A program made the position numbers and the translations under genes. This document shows, piece after piece, positions 8,010 through 17,044 of a stretch of 34,988 nucleotides of DNA; the stretch's first letter is position 1; each line of letters begins with the position of its first letter. This DNA is from Methylophaga sp. Its GTDB lineage: Bacteria; Pseudomonadota; Gammaproteobacteria; Nitrosococcales; Methylophagaceae. The notes below the pieces were generated by a model. It was not told where the DNA came from. It saw nothing but the letters and a program-made list of their open reading frames with translations, and searched no databases. The stretch covers positions 1-34,988 of the forward strand of contig JAGXHJ010000043.1 of NCBI GenBank assembly GCA_024636315.1. Reading direction: 5' to 3'.

Positions 8010-9128
8010 ATGCAAACTCAGCATATTCCCATACTGATTTTTGCACAAAGTGGGCGCTTCTTAGCAGAATCAGCCACCCAAGCCGGTTATAAGGTTTGGG
8101 TGGCTGATTGCTATGGTGATACCGATTTATTAGCGGTTGCCGAACGCTGGCAATCACTCCCACCCTTTGCCGAACTAAGCCACCAGACTATTTTTTCCTC
8201 GCTGTCAGAGCTAACTCGGGGCGAACAGTGCATGCTTATCTGTGGTAGCGGCATTGAACACTGTTACCACTTACTATTTCCACTACCCGCCAATATTCAG
8301 CTTATTGGCAATACGCCTGACACAATACACACTATCAAAACCCCTGCATTGTTTTTCGATTTGTTAGATCAACACGAATTCAACTATCCCGATACTCAGT
8401 TTAATGAAATAGATCACAATGATTTAGCCTGGCTGAAAAAACAGGCCTCGAGCCTAGGTGGTACACACATCCAATATGCTATATTGGGAACAGATGAAAT
8501 TGAGGCTGAGTCTTATTATCAACGTTTTGTTTCTGGTAATAGTGGGTCATGCCTATTTTTAGCGGATGGTCATCACGCACACTTAGTGAGCATTAATAGC
8601 CAGCACCTTGCACCTGAGAGTCAACACCCCTTCCGTCTTGGTAGGATTGAATCAGCTTGGCAACTTTCAGCCTCTCATAACGACTACTTACATAAAGTGG
8701 TTAATCAACTCACTGCTACAACAGCCTTAGTGGGCTTAAACAGTCTAGACTTCATCATCTCAGATCTACATGAGCTATTAATCCTAGAAATTAATCCTCG
8801 CGTAAGTGCATCCGCAGAACTTATTAACAACACAGTCACTTTGTTCCAGCTGCATCTTGATGCCTGTTTAGGCCAACTGCCGCGACCACAAAGCCCCTTA
8901 AACCAAAGCTGTGCGTCGTTGTTTTATCACTACGCCATGTCAGATCTTATTATTCCTGACAATATGTTGTGGCCTGCAGAGTGCCACGATCTTCCGACTG
9001 CCGGACTCATCAAACAGGGTGAGCCCATCTGTACATCTCGAGTCCAAGCTGATGAACATACTCCTGCGACTCAATTACACCTGCTTATTGAACAAAGAAT
9101 TCTAAAACAACTAATCACGACAGTTTGA
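8010..9128 (+). CDS. ATP-grasp protein of the H4MPT gene set (OrfY-like)
   Basis: 372 residues. The N-terminus (IPILIFAQSGRFLAESATQAGYKVWVAD) is a pre-ATP-grasp Rossmann-like domain; the C-terminal half holds LEINPRVSASAEL, the ATP-grasp metal-binding E-x-N-P-R segment. This matches the predicted carboligase-like ATP-grasp proteins (called OrfY in Methylobacterium) found in H4MPT/methanofuran gene clusters. It lies 13 bases after mtdB, without a strong ribosome site, so it is likely co-transcribed. ATP-grasp enzymes ligate a carboxylate to an amine or similar; a step in cofactor synthesis is the natural guess, but the substrate is not established. The name OrfY is assigned from memory of the cluster, with moderate confidence. 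Confidence 0.8.
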   Translation: MQTQHIPILIFAQSGRFLAESATQAGYKVWVADCYGDTDLLAVAERWQSLPPFAELSHQTIFSSLSELTRGEQCMLICGSGIEHCYHLLFPLPANIQLIGNTPDTIHTIKTPALFFDLLDQHEFNYPDTQFNEIDHNDLAWLKKQASSLGGTHIQYAILGTDEIEAESYYQRFVSGNSGSCLFLADGHHAHLVSINSQHLAPESQHPFRLGRIESAWQLSASHNDYLHKVVNQLTATTALVGLNSLDFIISDLHELLILEINPRVSASAELINNTVTLFQLHLDACLGQLPRPQSPLNQSCASLFYHYAMSDLIIPDNMLWPAECHDLPTAGLIKQGEPICTSRVQADEHTPATQLHLLIEQRILKQLITTV

Positions 9129-9189
9129 AAAATAATTCCGCACAAGCTCGGCTCCGAAGGATTACTAGAATTAGGCCATTACTCTCAAT

Positions 9190-9291
9190 ATGAATGCCTT
9201 AGGAGACATTACGGGTCGAGACAAATTAAGTGCTTTATTTATGACTCATCCTAGAATTGATCACCGCATTAATGCCTTACGGCAATGTTAG
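9190..9291 (+). pseudogene. C-terminal remnant of an HtpX-like M48 protease gene
   Basis: A 33-codon stretch reads MNALGDITGRDKLSALF then MTHPRIDHRINALRQC and stops. The pattern of a glycine-rich turn, LSALF, MTHP, an acidic residue, RI and ALR is the typical extreme C-terminus of HtpX-family membrane metalloproteases. A stop codon at 9172-9174 is in frame just upstream, and no HEXXH region or membrane part lies nearby, because the intact ATP-grasp gene ends at 9128. I read it as a stump of a deleted gene. The match is short and made by eye, so chance similarity cannot be excluded. The surrounding gap 9129-9347 also holds a GC-rich imperfect hairpin (about 9313-9340) but no clear terminator. 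Confidence 0.5.
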
Positions 9292-9347
9292 CTAACAACG
9301 CCGCTTTCAGCAGGGCCCCACCCTGACGTGGCCCGCTTAAAAACATC

Positions 9348-11441
9348 TTATAAATCATCATCTTCAAAGTTATAATCGGGCGTATCGGAGGGTTTATGTA
9401 TGTAAAAGCCCATTGCATAATCGACACCCAAACGCCATAGCAAAGCTAAACTATTGGCATCCGATACAAACTCAGCAATGCATTGCTTACCGGCTTGCTT
9501 ACTCATCTCGATTATAGCTTTCACCGCCGCTTGATTCTCTGAATCTTGAGCCATATTTGCTACAAATGAGCCATTAATCTTCAGATAATCAACATCTAAT
9601 ACACTCAAGCTATATGAAAAATCTAAGCCTGATCCAAAGTGTTCTAAGCCGAATTCACAACCAATTGCTCTTAACTTGATAATCACCGCTTGAGCCTGCT
9701 CTAGATTTTCTAATGCTGCCGTTTCACTAATTTCAAAAACTAACGCTGAACCATCTAATTGATGACTGCGTAATAAAGCGACTAGCCAATCAACAAATCC
9801 ATTTTTCCCTAACATAGGCTTGGATAACTTAATAAAAAAGCGGGTTTTGGGATGCTCTTTGCGATGCTCGACCAAACTAGCTAAGGCTTGTGCTATAACC
9901 CATTCATCGATTCCTAACATCAACGCATCATTGGCAGCATAGTCAATAAAGTCTTCAGCGACAATCAGTTGACCATCCGCGCCTTTCATCCGAACCAGAA
10001 CATCGTAAAGCTCTTGTTCTTTACCATGCAAACTGACAATGGGCTGATAATTCAGTACAAAGCCATTATTGGTTAACGCATCACGAATGTTTCCCTGCCA
10101 AAACAGTGCATCATCCGTACTTGCCTCACCCTTCTCAGTTTTAGCAGTTTGATAACGTGCAACAGTATTTCCGCCCTTTTTCTGCACTTGCATACAGGCT
10201 TTATTGGCATTCTCTAAAATGACTTCTATTGAAAAACTTTCCGTAATGCGACTAATGCCAATACTGCACCGTAAATCAACCATTTTGCCATTGGCATGAG
10301 AAACGAAAGCTTCAATGATTTCTCGGTAAGCTTCAGCGCGCTCATCAACATAATCGTTATCGCCACTAGCAATGATTATGGTAAAAACTTGATCGGAGTA
10401 TCTCGCTAATAATTCATTATCTTCTAAAATATTACTCAGTAGTCCAGCGGCTTCTTTCAAGACATCTTCACTGGCCGCTAATCCTACATCTTCTTTAATA
10501 TGTTGAAAGTTATCAAACTCCAAATACAACAATGAAGAGATACCTTTGCCATCACTAGCTTTACTAACAGTAAGGCCGAGTTCATCCATAAAGCGAATAC
10601 GATTAAATAAGCCCGTTAATACATCATAATCGCGTAGTAATAATAACTTCTCATCTGAAACGGCAACTTCCTGCGAATTTTGATCAAGGACAACCACTTG
10701 AATACATTCTTCGCCTTCAATTTCAGCATGAGTAAACTCGACATTGGCGGGAAAACTGTCGCCATTAGCTTTCATGCACAACACTGATAATTGCGGAGAT
10801 CTAGTGTTTTTTTGCTCTGAGAATTGCTTCAAAAAGGCTTTAAATTTAGCATGGTCATCTAATGCCACCATATCTAACATTGGTAAACCATCGACATCTT
10901 CAGACTCTTCATAACCAAATAAGGTTAAATAAGCTTGGTTCACATAAATATGCATACCTTCATGCATATAAGCAACCGCATCACGCGAGCTGTCTAATAA
11001 TAACTTTGCCCGTTTTTCACTTTCACGTAAGGCATGTTCATTTCGCCGACTTGAGCGACGTATAAATAAATTCTGTAGCTCTCTTGCAACTGCAAACTTT
11101 AAACGTTCCGTGTCATCAAACAGAATAATATCTTGTGCACTATGATGATAATAATCTGCCAAGTTCTCAGCGTTTGTGACCAGCACGATACAAGGGATAT
11201 CTCTTCCCAGACGGTGTATTAAATTAAGCACATCCCGTGGTGAAACTGCGGCCAAAGTATCTCGACACAAAACTAAATCCCATGATGATTCAGTCAATGC
11301 TAGCTCTAAATCAGCCAATACTTCTTGACGTGCACCTCTAACCGTATGGCCTGCACTTCGAAGTACGTTGGTTATATTATCAGCATCAGTCAGTGAATCA
11401 TCCACCAACATCAATCGTAAAATGCCTTCCGCTCTATCCAT
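9348..11441 (-). CDS. fimX: FimX-like c-di-GMP effector: REC-PAS-GGDEF-EAL with degenerate active sites
   Basis: About 697 residues: a receiver-like domain (about 10-125), PAS (about 140-255), GGDEF (about 265-430) and EAL (about 450-690). The active-site GGDEF is replaced by YSDQV, the EAL motif by DVL, and the DDFG loop by LEHFGSG, so neither cyclase nor phosphodiesterase activity is expected. This architecture and decay match FimX, which binds c-di-GMP through its EAL domain and controls type IV pilus assembly and twitching in Pseudomonas and Xanthomonas. No pilus gene is in the window. I choose the ATG at 11441, with AGAG about eight bases upstream and an 8-base overlap with plsC; a GTG at 11450 is the alternative. 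It is last in the glyQ-glyS-gmhB-plsC run. Confidence 0.82.
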   Translation of the reverse strand: MDRAEGILRLMLVDDSLTDADNITNVLRSAGHTVRGARQEVLADLELALTESSWDLVLCRDTLAAVSPRDVLNLIHRLGRDIPCIVLVTNAENLADYYHHSAQDIILFDDTERLKFAVARELQNLFIRRSSRRNEHALRESEKRAKLLLDSSRDAVAYMHEGMHIYVNQAYLTLFGYEESEDVDGLPMLDMVALDDHAKFKAFLKQFSEQKNTRSPQLSVLCMKANGDSFPANVEFTHAEIEGEECIQVVVLDQNSQEVAVSDEKLLLLRDYDVLTGLFNRIRFMDELGLTVSKASDGKGISSLLYLEFDNFQHIKEDVGLAASEDVLKEAAGLLSNILEDNELLARYSDQVFTIIIASGDNDYVDERAEAYREIIEAFVSHANGKMVDLRCSIGISRITESFSIEVILENANKACMQVQKKGGNTVARYQTAKTEKGEASTDDALFWQGNIRDALTNNGFVLNYQPIVSLHGKEQELYDVLVRMKGADGQLIVAEDFIDYAANDALMLGIDEWVIAQALASLVEHRKEHPKTRFFIKLSKPMLGKNGFVDWLVALLRSHQLDGSALVFEISETAALENLEQAQAVIIKLRAIGCEFGLEHFGSGLDFSYSLSVLDVDYLKINGSFVANMAQDSENQAAVKAIIEMSKQAGKQCIAEFVSDANSLALLWRLGVDYAMGFYIHKPSDTPDYNFEDDDL

Positions 11442-12183
11442 GTCTTGCACTCTCTTTCGCTGGAGTTATTGCTTGTTGACCTTCTAACACTAACATTTGA
11501 TCTGTCATCCATTGATGAACAATCTGATTAAGCTCTACCGCCGTTTGGTTCTGGCTACTGATTACAGGACCAATGACTAACTTAATGACACCAGGATATT
11601 TAATAAAACCATGTCGTGGCCATGCCTTGCCGGCATCATGTACCACTGGCGTAATCGGCACTCCAGCCTCAACCGCAAGTTTTGCACCTCCCACGCCAAA
11701 TCGGCCCATTTTACCTGAAGGTATCCGCGTTCCTTCGGGGAATACCACTACCCAATAACCGGCCGATAATCGTTTTTTACCCTGCTCGATGATTTGATTT
11801 AATGCCTGTCTGCCAGCGGCACGATCAATGGCAATAGGTTTTAACGAGGCTAAACCCCAGCCAAAAAATGGTATCCATAATAATTCGCGCTTCAACACCC
11901 AAACTTGAGGTGGAAACACGGCTTGTAATGCGAGAGTTTCCCATGAAGATTGATGTTTGCATAAAATAACGCTGGCCTGATCTGAAATATTTTTTCGCCC
12001 CTCAACCTCGTAACTAACACCACAAATTTTTTCCAACAGCCACAGATTTAGCACCGCCCAACGGCTAACAGCTCTGTAACGCCAATTGAATGGCAAGGGC
12101 CATAGCAATACACCGAGTAATGAAAAGACAATCGCAGTCAGAACATGAAAAAAAACAAATATTAAAGAGCGAAATAACAACAT
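11434..12183 (-). CDS. plsC: 1-acyl-sn-glycerol-3-phosphate acyltransferase family protein
   Basis: Inner-membrane acyltransferase that adds an acyl chain to lysophosphatidate in phospholipid synthesis. 249 residues with an N-terminal hydrophobic stretch (about 5-30), the block I motif in KHQSSWETLALQ (H-x4-E rather than the common H-x4-D) and block III FPEGTRIPSG; a third block near VPITPVVHDAGKAW fits the family. The ATG shares one base with the stop of gmhB (TAATG). The order glyQ-glyS-gmhB-plsC is also found in Pseudomonas. Because several paralogues of this family exist in gammaproteobacteria, this one may be a secondary acyltransferase rather than the essential PlsC. Confidence 0.88.
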   Translation of the reverse strand: MLLFRSLIFVFFHVLTAIVFSLLGVLLWPLPFNWRYRAVSRWAVLNLWLLEKICGVSYEVEGRKNISDQASVILCKHQSSWETLALQAVFPPQVWVLKRELLWIPFFGWGLASLKPIAIDRAAGRQALNQIIEQGKKRLSAGYWVVVFPEGTRIPSGKMGRFGVGGAKLAVEAGVPITPVVHDAGKAWPRHGFIKYPGVIKLVIGPVISSQNQTAVELNQIVHQWMTDQMLVLEGQQAITPAKESARHG

Positions 12184-12722
12184 TAGATTGTTGGGTCCAA
12201 TAATGCATCTACCACTGCAGCTAAATCATCATAAACGGCAACGCCTTCAGGAATACCTTTTGCCAGCATTTTCTCACCCTTACCAGTACGCACTAAAATA
12301 GGCGTGGCACCAGCAGCTTGGGCTGCCATAATATCTCGTAAAGAATCACCTACTGCGGGTACACCCTCAAGTGTAATTCGTAATCGACTTGCCAATTCAG
12401 AGAATGATCCATCTTGTGGTTTACGACACAAACACTCATCTTTAGGGCCATGAGGGCAGAATAAAATAGCTTCTATTTTGCCACCGACTTGCGCTAACAT
12501 TCGGCGCATTTTGCTGTGGATGTGACTGAGCGTTTCAACATCAAGTAATCCTCGGGCAATACCAGATTGATTGGTAATAATAATCACTCGATAACCTGCA
12601 TAATTTAAGCGCGCAATCGCCTCTAAACTGCCTTCAATAGGTTGCCATTCCGCGGGTGACTTAATAAAGTCATCCGAGTCATGATTAATCACCCCATCTC
12701 GATCCAGTATTATCAGCGACAT
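12183..12722 (-). CDS. gmhB: D-glycero-beta-D-manno-heptose 1,7-bisphosphate 7-phosphatase
   Basis: HAD-superfamily phosphatase removing the C7 phosphate of heptose bisphosphate in ADP-heptose synthesis for the LPS inner core. 179 residues. The catalytic motif is LDRDGVINHD (residues 6-15), motif II ITNQSGIARG, the zinc-binding cysteine cluster CPHGPKDECLCRKP, and motif IV GDSLRDIMAA. A GGAGAA site lies before the ATG. It sits 15 bases after glyS and overlaps the acyltransferase gene by one base, so it is within the glyQS operon. Confidence 0.93.
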   Translation of the reverse strand: MSLIILDRDGVINHDSDDFIKSPAEWQPIEGSLEAIARLNYAGYRVIIITNQSGIARGLLDVETLSHIHSKMRRMLAQVGGKIEAILFCPHGPKDECLCRKPQDGSFSELASRLRITLEGVPAVGDSLRDIMAAQAAGATPILVRTGKGEKMLAKGIPEGVAVYDDLAAVVDALLDPTI

Positions 12723-12737
12723 TACGATTTTCTCCTT

Positions 12738-14825
12738 TTATTCCTGCAAACAGGAAATATCAGCCACACCCAAAAATAATGCTCGCGTTTGATTAAGTAA
12801 GGCTAAACGATTATTTCGCACCGCAAGGTCATCGGTCATCACCATCACTTGTTCAAAAAAGCCATCAACAGTATCTCGCATCTCCGCCAAAATATTTAAT
12901 ACACCGGCATAATCAGCCTGTATTAATAAGGGTGCTATGGCCGAGCTAACAGTATCTAATTTCTCAGCTAAGGCTTGTTCTGCAGGTTCAACTAATAAAG
13001 TAACATCAATCGTGGCAACATCACCCTCAGCATCATTTTTACGCAAAATATTGCTAATCCGCTTATTACCCGCCGCCAGTGCTTCAGCTTGTTCTAATTG
13101 ACGAAATTCAGCGACTGCATACAATCTTGCCATAAAGTCTAATGGCCGCGAAGGCTGAACAGCTAATACTGACTCAAACACATCGATTTTGAAACCTTGA
13201 TCAGACGCATAACCACGCAAGCGCTCAAATAAATAACGCATTACCTGCGACGTCACATCTTGCTCAGTCAAAGTACCATCAAAGCCTTGTTGAGCTTGCT
13301 CTAACAATGACACTAAATCAACATCGAGTTTATTCTCAATCACCACGCGTAATGCACCTAAAGCTGCACGACGCAAAGCAAAGGGATCTTTTACCCCTGT
13401 TGGCGGCTGACCAATTCCAAACAAACCGACTAACGTGTCGAGTTTTTCTGCCAAACTCACCGCTTGACCGGTTTTAGTCTGTGGCAATTTATCGCCTGAG
13501 AAACGCGGTAAATATTGCTCATCTAATGCTTCAGCAACTTCATTATGCTCACCATCTAAACGCGCATAATAACGTCCCATAATGCCTTGTAAATCTGGAA
13601 ACTCACCGACCATTTCAGTCACTAAGTCACACTTAGCCAACAAAGCAGCACGTTCTGCTAAAGCCGCATCACCACCAATTTCACTGGCGATAACGGCGGC
13701 TAATTTAGCAACACGAGCGGACTTATCAAATACCGTTCCCAATTTATTTTGAAACACAATAGTTTTTAATTGCGCTTGGCGGTCGGCCAAAGGTCGTTTG
13801 CGATCGGTTGCCCAGAAGAATGCCGCATCGCTGAGTCGAGGTAAGATTACACGTTCATTACCGGCAATGACTTGAGCCGGATCACGACTTTCAATATTAC
13901 AAATAGTAATGAAATATGGCAGTAACTCACCCGCTTGATCGCGTACCGCAAAATATTTTTGATGTTCTTCCATTGAAGAAATCAAGGCTTCTGCTGGTAA
14001 CTCAAGAAAGCGTTTATCAAATGAGCCTGACAAGGCAACTGGCCATTCCACCAAGCCTGATACTTCATCCAATAAATTTTCATTAAGGACGGCCTGACCA
14101 CCCAATTGCGTTGCTAACTCTAAGACTTGACCGTGAATGGCTGCACGTCGTGCCGCCATATCAACCACGACATGACCTTCTGTTTGTAACTGCGGGGCAT
14201 AACTTTGCGCCGAATCAATGCGAATTTTTGCAGGATGATGAAAACGATGACCACGACTTTCACGACCAGAAGACACACCTAATAACTCTGCAGGAATAAC
14301 TTCATCACCGAACAACAAGACTAACCAATGTACTGGGCGAACAAATTCACCAGGCAATGTTCCCCAACGCATGCGTTTTGGAATCGGTAAGTCATTAAGC
14401 GATTGCTGTAAAATATCAACAAGCAAACTGGCTGTTTCAGCGCCTTTTTGTTCTTGTTTAAAAGCTAACCATGTTCCTTTGTCCGTTTCTAATTTTTCTA
14501 AATCATCAACGGTTGCGCCACACGAACGAGCAAAACCTTGTAAGGCTTTTGTTGGATTACCATCATCATCAAATGCGGCGGCAATCGCAGGGCCTCGACG
14601 TTCAACCACGCGATCTTGTTGGCGAATAGCTAAACCATCAACGACCACCGCCATACGACGAGGTGCCGCATAAGAACGAATGGCATCAAAACTTAATTCT
14701 GCTTTTTCTAAACCTTGTTTAATACCAGCTTCAAATGCTTGAATTAATTTTTTTAGTGCCTTTGGGGGTAACTCTTCGGTACCCAACTCAATTAATAAAT
14801 CGCGCTTAGCTGTCATATCACTCAT
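12738..14825 (-). CDS. glyS: Glycine--tRNA ligase beta subunit
   Basis: Large subunit of the tetrameric (alpha2beta2) bacterial glycyl-tRNA synthetase, providing tRNA binding and the anticodon-recognition parts. 695 residues, the usual length. Recognisable segments are [15 protein letters not shown] at the N-terminus, [46 protein letters not shown] and [14 protein letters not shown]. An ideal AGGAGG lies seven bases before the ATG at 14825, which overlaps the TGA of glyQ by four bases (ATGA), giving translational coupling that helps make the two subunits in balance. Confidence 0.98.
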   Translation of the reverse strand: MSDMTAKRDLLIELGTEELPPKALKKLIQAFEAGIKQGLEKAELSFDAIRSYAAPRRMAVVVDGLAIRQQDRVVERRGPAIAAAFDDDGNPTKALQGFARSCGATVDDLEKLETDKGTWLAFKQEQKGAETASLLVDILQQSLNDLPIPKRMRWGTLPGEFVRPVHWLVLLFGDEVIPAELLGVSSGRESRGHRFHHPAKIRIDSAQSYAPQLQTEGHVVVDMAARRAAIHGQVLELATQLGGQAVLNENLLDEVSGLVEWPVALSGSFDKRFLELPAEALISSMEEHQKYFAVRDQAGELLPYFITICNIESRDPAQVIAGNERVILPRLSDAAFFWATDRKRPLADRQAQLKTIVFQNKLGTVFDKSARVAKLAAVIASEIGGDAALAERAALLAKCDLVTEMVGEFPDLQGIMGRYYARLDGEHNEVAEALDEQYLPRFSGDKLPQTKTGQAVSLAEKLDTLVGLFGIGQPPTGVKDPFALRRAALGALRVVIENKLDVDLVSLLEQAQQGFDGTLTEQDVTSQVMRYLFERLRGYASDQGFKIDVFESVLAVQPSRPLDFMARLYAVAEFRQLEQAEALAAGNKRISNILRKNDAEGDVATIDVTLLVEPAEQALAEKLDTVSSAIAPLLIQADYAGVLNILAEMRDTVDGFFEQVMVMTDDLAVRNNRLALLNQTRALFLGVADISCLQE

Positions 14826-15760
14826 GATTGCGCCTCCTTATTAACAGACGCTAACATCGGAAAGCCTAATGATTCTCGACGATCATAATAAGCTTGAGCC
14901 ACCGCACGTGCCAAGGTACGGACACGCAAAATAAAGCGTTGACGTTCGGTCACTGAAATAGCTTTACGGGCATCTAATAAATTAAATGTATGGGATGCTT
15001 TTAATACTAATTCATAGGCTGGTAATGGTAATCCGGCTTCAATCATGCGCGCACTTTCACGTTCATAGTTATCAAAATTAGTGAATAAACTGTCAACATC
15101 GGCATGGTCAAAATTGTATTCTGACATTTCCACTTCATTTTGGTGGAACACATCGCCATAAGTCACTTTGCCCATCGGACCATCAGACCAAACAAGGTCG
15201 TAAACACTACTCACGCCTTGTAAATACATCGCAATACGTTCTAAGCCATAGGTAATTTCACCTGAAACAGGACTACATTCCAGTCCCCCTACTTGCTGGA
15301 AGTAGGTAAATTGCGTCACCTCCATACCGTTCAGCCAAATTTCCCAACCAAGTCCCCAAGCACCTAAGGTGGGTGATTCCCAGTTATCTTCAACAAAACG
15401 TACATCATGAATAGAAGTATCTAAACCCAACATATGCAGTGAGCCGATATATAACTCTTGAATATTGATTGGCGATGGTTTTAACACCACTTGGAACTGA
15501 TAGTAATGCTGTAAACGATTTGGATTTTCACCATAACGGCCATCTGTCGGACGACGTGATGGCTGAACATAAGCGGCACTCCAAGGCTCAGGCCCTATTG
15601 CCCGCAAGAATGTTGCAGGGTGAAACGTACCGGCACCCACTTCCATATCATAAGGTTGAAGCAAGACACAGCCTTGTTCCGCCCAATACTGTTGGAGCCG
15701 CAGGATGAGTTCCTGAAAAGTTTTTGGCGTTTCCGCCACCGTTACTACTGAAGTCGTCAT
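14822..15760 (-). CDS. glyQ: Glycine--tRNA ligase alpha subunit
   Basis: Catalytic class II core subunit of glycyl-tRNA synthetase. 312 residues, normal length. Typical segments are [37 protein letters not shown], the [20 protein letters not shown] block, YFQQVGG with [12 protein letters not shown], and [18 protein letters not shown]. It is the first gene of a five-gene leftward run ending in fimX. A perfect TATAAT box lies about 40 bases upstream of the ATG. Confidence 0.98.
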   Translation of the reverse strand: MTTSVVTVAETPKTFQELILRLQQYWAEQGCVLLQPYDMEVGAGTFHPATFLRAIGPEPWSAAYVQPSRRPTDGRYGENPNRLQHYYQFQVVLKPSPINIQELYIGSLHMLGLDTSIHDVRFVEDNWESPTLGAWGLGWEIWLNGMEVTQFTYFQQVGGLECSPVSGEITYGLERIAMYLQGVSSVYDLVWSDGPMGKVTYGDVFHQNEVEMSEYNFDHADVDSLFTNFDNYERESARMIEAGLPLPAYELVLKASHTFNLLDARKAISVTERQRFILRVRTLARAVAQAYYDRRESLGFPMLASVNKEAQS

Positions 15761-15797
15761 TTATTACACATCACAATCTAAAATCAAAAACCCTATG

Positions 15798-15827
15798 ATT
15801 ATAGCGAATATCCAGCTGGCTTGTCGT
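15798..15827 (-). promoter_or_regulatory. Candidate promoter of the glyQ operon
   Basis: On the minus strand TATAAT (15798-15803) is preceded, after an 18-base spacer, by ACGACA (15822-15827). The -10 is perfect and the -35 moderate. Transcription would start near 15791, giving a leader of about 30 bases. Confidence 0.55.
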
Positions 15828-15842
15828 AGCAAACTGGATATT
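15807..15842. promoter_or_regulatory. 9-bp perfect inverted repeat around the glyQ -35 region, candidate operator
   Basis: AATATCCAG (15807-15815) and CTGGATATT (15834-15842) are perfect inverted copies 18 bases apart. One arm lies in the -35/-10 spacer of the candidate glyQ promoter and the other upstream of -35, a layout expected for a regulator binding two half-sites. It would not be in the transcript, so it is unlikely to be an attenuator. Confidence 0.45.
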
Positions 15843-15868
15843 TAATGCCTAAATATGCTGAAAGTTCT

Positions 15869-15889
15869 GCTAACGTTAGCTCGCCGAGC
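15869..15889. repeat. Overlapping short palindromes in the glyQ-gshB gap
   Basis: GCTAACGTTAGC (15869-15880) is a perfect 12-bp palindrome, directly overlapped by GCTCG-C-CGAGC (15879-15889). The gap 15761-16096 (336 bases) otherwise holds no gene; TGATCATT appears twice in it (near 15899 and 15954). I could not place a convincing gshB promoter. Confidence 0.4.
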
Positions 15890-16096
15890 AAGTTGATATT
15901 GATCATTCTCGCCATTTATCCAAAAACATTCCCTAATAATTTAAGTATCAGGGTGATCATTACAATAACAAGGGACTAATTTACGGATAGAACTTAGCTA
16001 ATCTGGCAATTAATTGTGGCAAAAAGATGGCAAGTAAACTCACAACACAAATTTCAGGTAAAATTCACCCTCAATTCACAGCATGAGTAACGTAGC

Positions 16097-17044
16097 ATGA
16101 CTCGACATATTGGCATCGTGATGGATCCTATTTCAGCCATCACCATTAAAAAAGACAGTAGTTTTGCGATGTTATTAGCGGCACAAGCTAAGGGCTGGTC
16201 GTTGTATTACATGGAACAGCAGGATTTATTTCTGCATCAAGGCATCGTCTCCTCAGAGATGAAACCACTACGTGTATTCGAAAATGCTGACAAATGGTTT
16301 GAATTAGGTGATAGCCAAACCCTACCTTTAGCCGATCTTGATGCCATCTTAATGCGTAAAGATCCGCCGTTTGATATGGAATATATCTACAGCACCTATT
16401 TATTAGAACAAGCGGAAGCAGCAGGTGTATTAGTGGTTAACCATCCACAAAGTCTGCGCGATGCTAATGAAAAACTCTACACAGCATGGTTTCCACAATG
16501 TTGTCCGCCAACCTTGGTCTCACGGAAAAAACATCTCATTCGTGAATTCCATCAGCAGCATCAAGATATTATTCTCAAACCGCTTGATGGCATGGGCGGC
16601 GCATCGATTTTCAGAGTAAAACAGGACGATCCTAATTTCAGCGTGATTATCGAAACTCTGACCGATCACGGTCGAAAATCAGTGATGGCCCAAAAATTTA
16701 TTCCAGAAATTGTTGATGGCGACAAACGGATATTAATGATTAATGGTGAACCCGTTCCTTATGCATTGGCCCGCATTCCCGCCGAAGGAGAAACACGCGG
16801 CAATCTGGCCGCCGGTGGACGCGCCGAGGGACGACCTTTAACAGATCGTGACCGCTGGATTTGCCAACAAGTAGGCCCGACCTTGCGTGAAAAAGGCTTA
16901 TTATTTGTCGGGCTAGATGTCATTGGCAACTATCTCACAGAGATCAATGTCACAAGCCCAACCTGTATTCGCGAATTAGATACCCAATTTAACCTTAATA
17001 TTGCAGCTGATTTAATGGACTGCATCGAGCAACAGTTATCATGA
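16097..17044 (+). CDS. gshB: Glutathione synthetase
   Basis: ATP-grasp ligase joining gamma-glutamylcysteine and glycine to glutathione in the cytoplasm. 315 residues, the normal length. Seen are IGIVMDPISAI at the N-terminus, LMRKDPPFDMEYIYSTYLLE, LKPLDGMGGASIFRV (the glycine-rich ATP loop), AQKFIPEIVDGDKRI, the GNLAAGGRAEG loop, and GLDVIGNYLTEINVTSPT (metal and ATP ligands). The ribosome site is weak. It overlaps apbE by four bases (ATGA). In Pseudomonas gshB is followed by a tonB-like gene; here apbE lies between. Glutathione can also support formaldehyde detoxification, although no glutathione-dependent formaldehyde enzyme is in the window. Confidence 0.97.
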   Translation: MTRHIGIVMDPISAITIKKDSSFAMLLAAQAKGWSLYYMEQQDLFLHQGIVSSEMKPLRVFENADKWFELGDSQTLPLADLDAILMRKDPPFDMEYIYSTYLLEQAEAAGVLVVNHPQSLRDANEKLYTAWFPQCCPPTLVSRKKHLIREFHQQHQDIILKPLDGMGGASIFRVKQDDPNFSVIIETLTDHGRKSVMAQKFIPEIVDGDKRILMINGEPVPYALARIPAEGETRGNLAAGGRAEGRPLTDRDRWICQQVGPTLREKGLLFVGLDVIGNYLTEINVTSPTCIRELDTQFNLNIAADLMDCIEQQLS

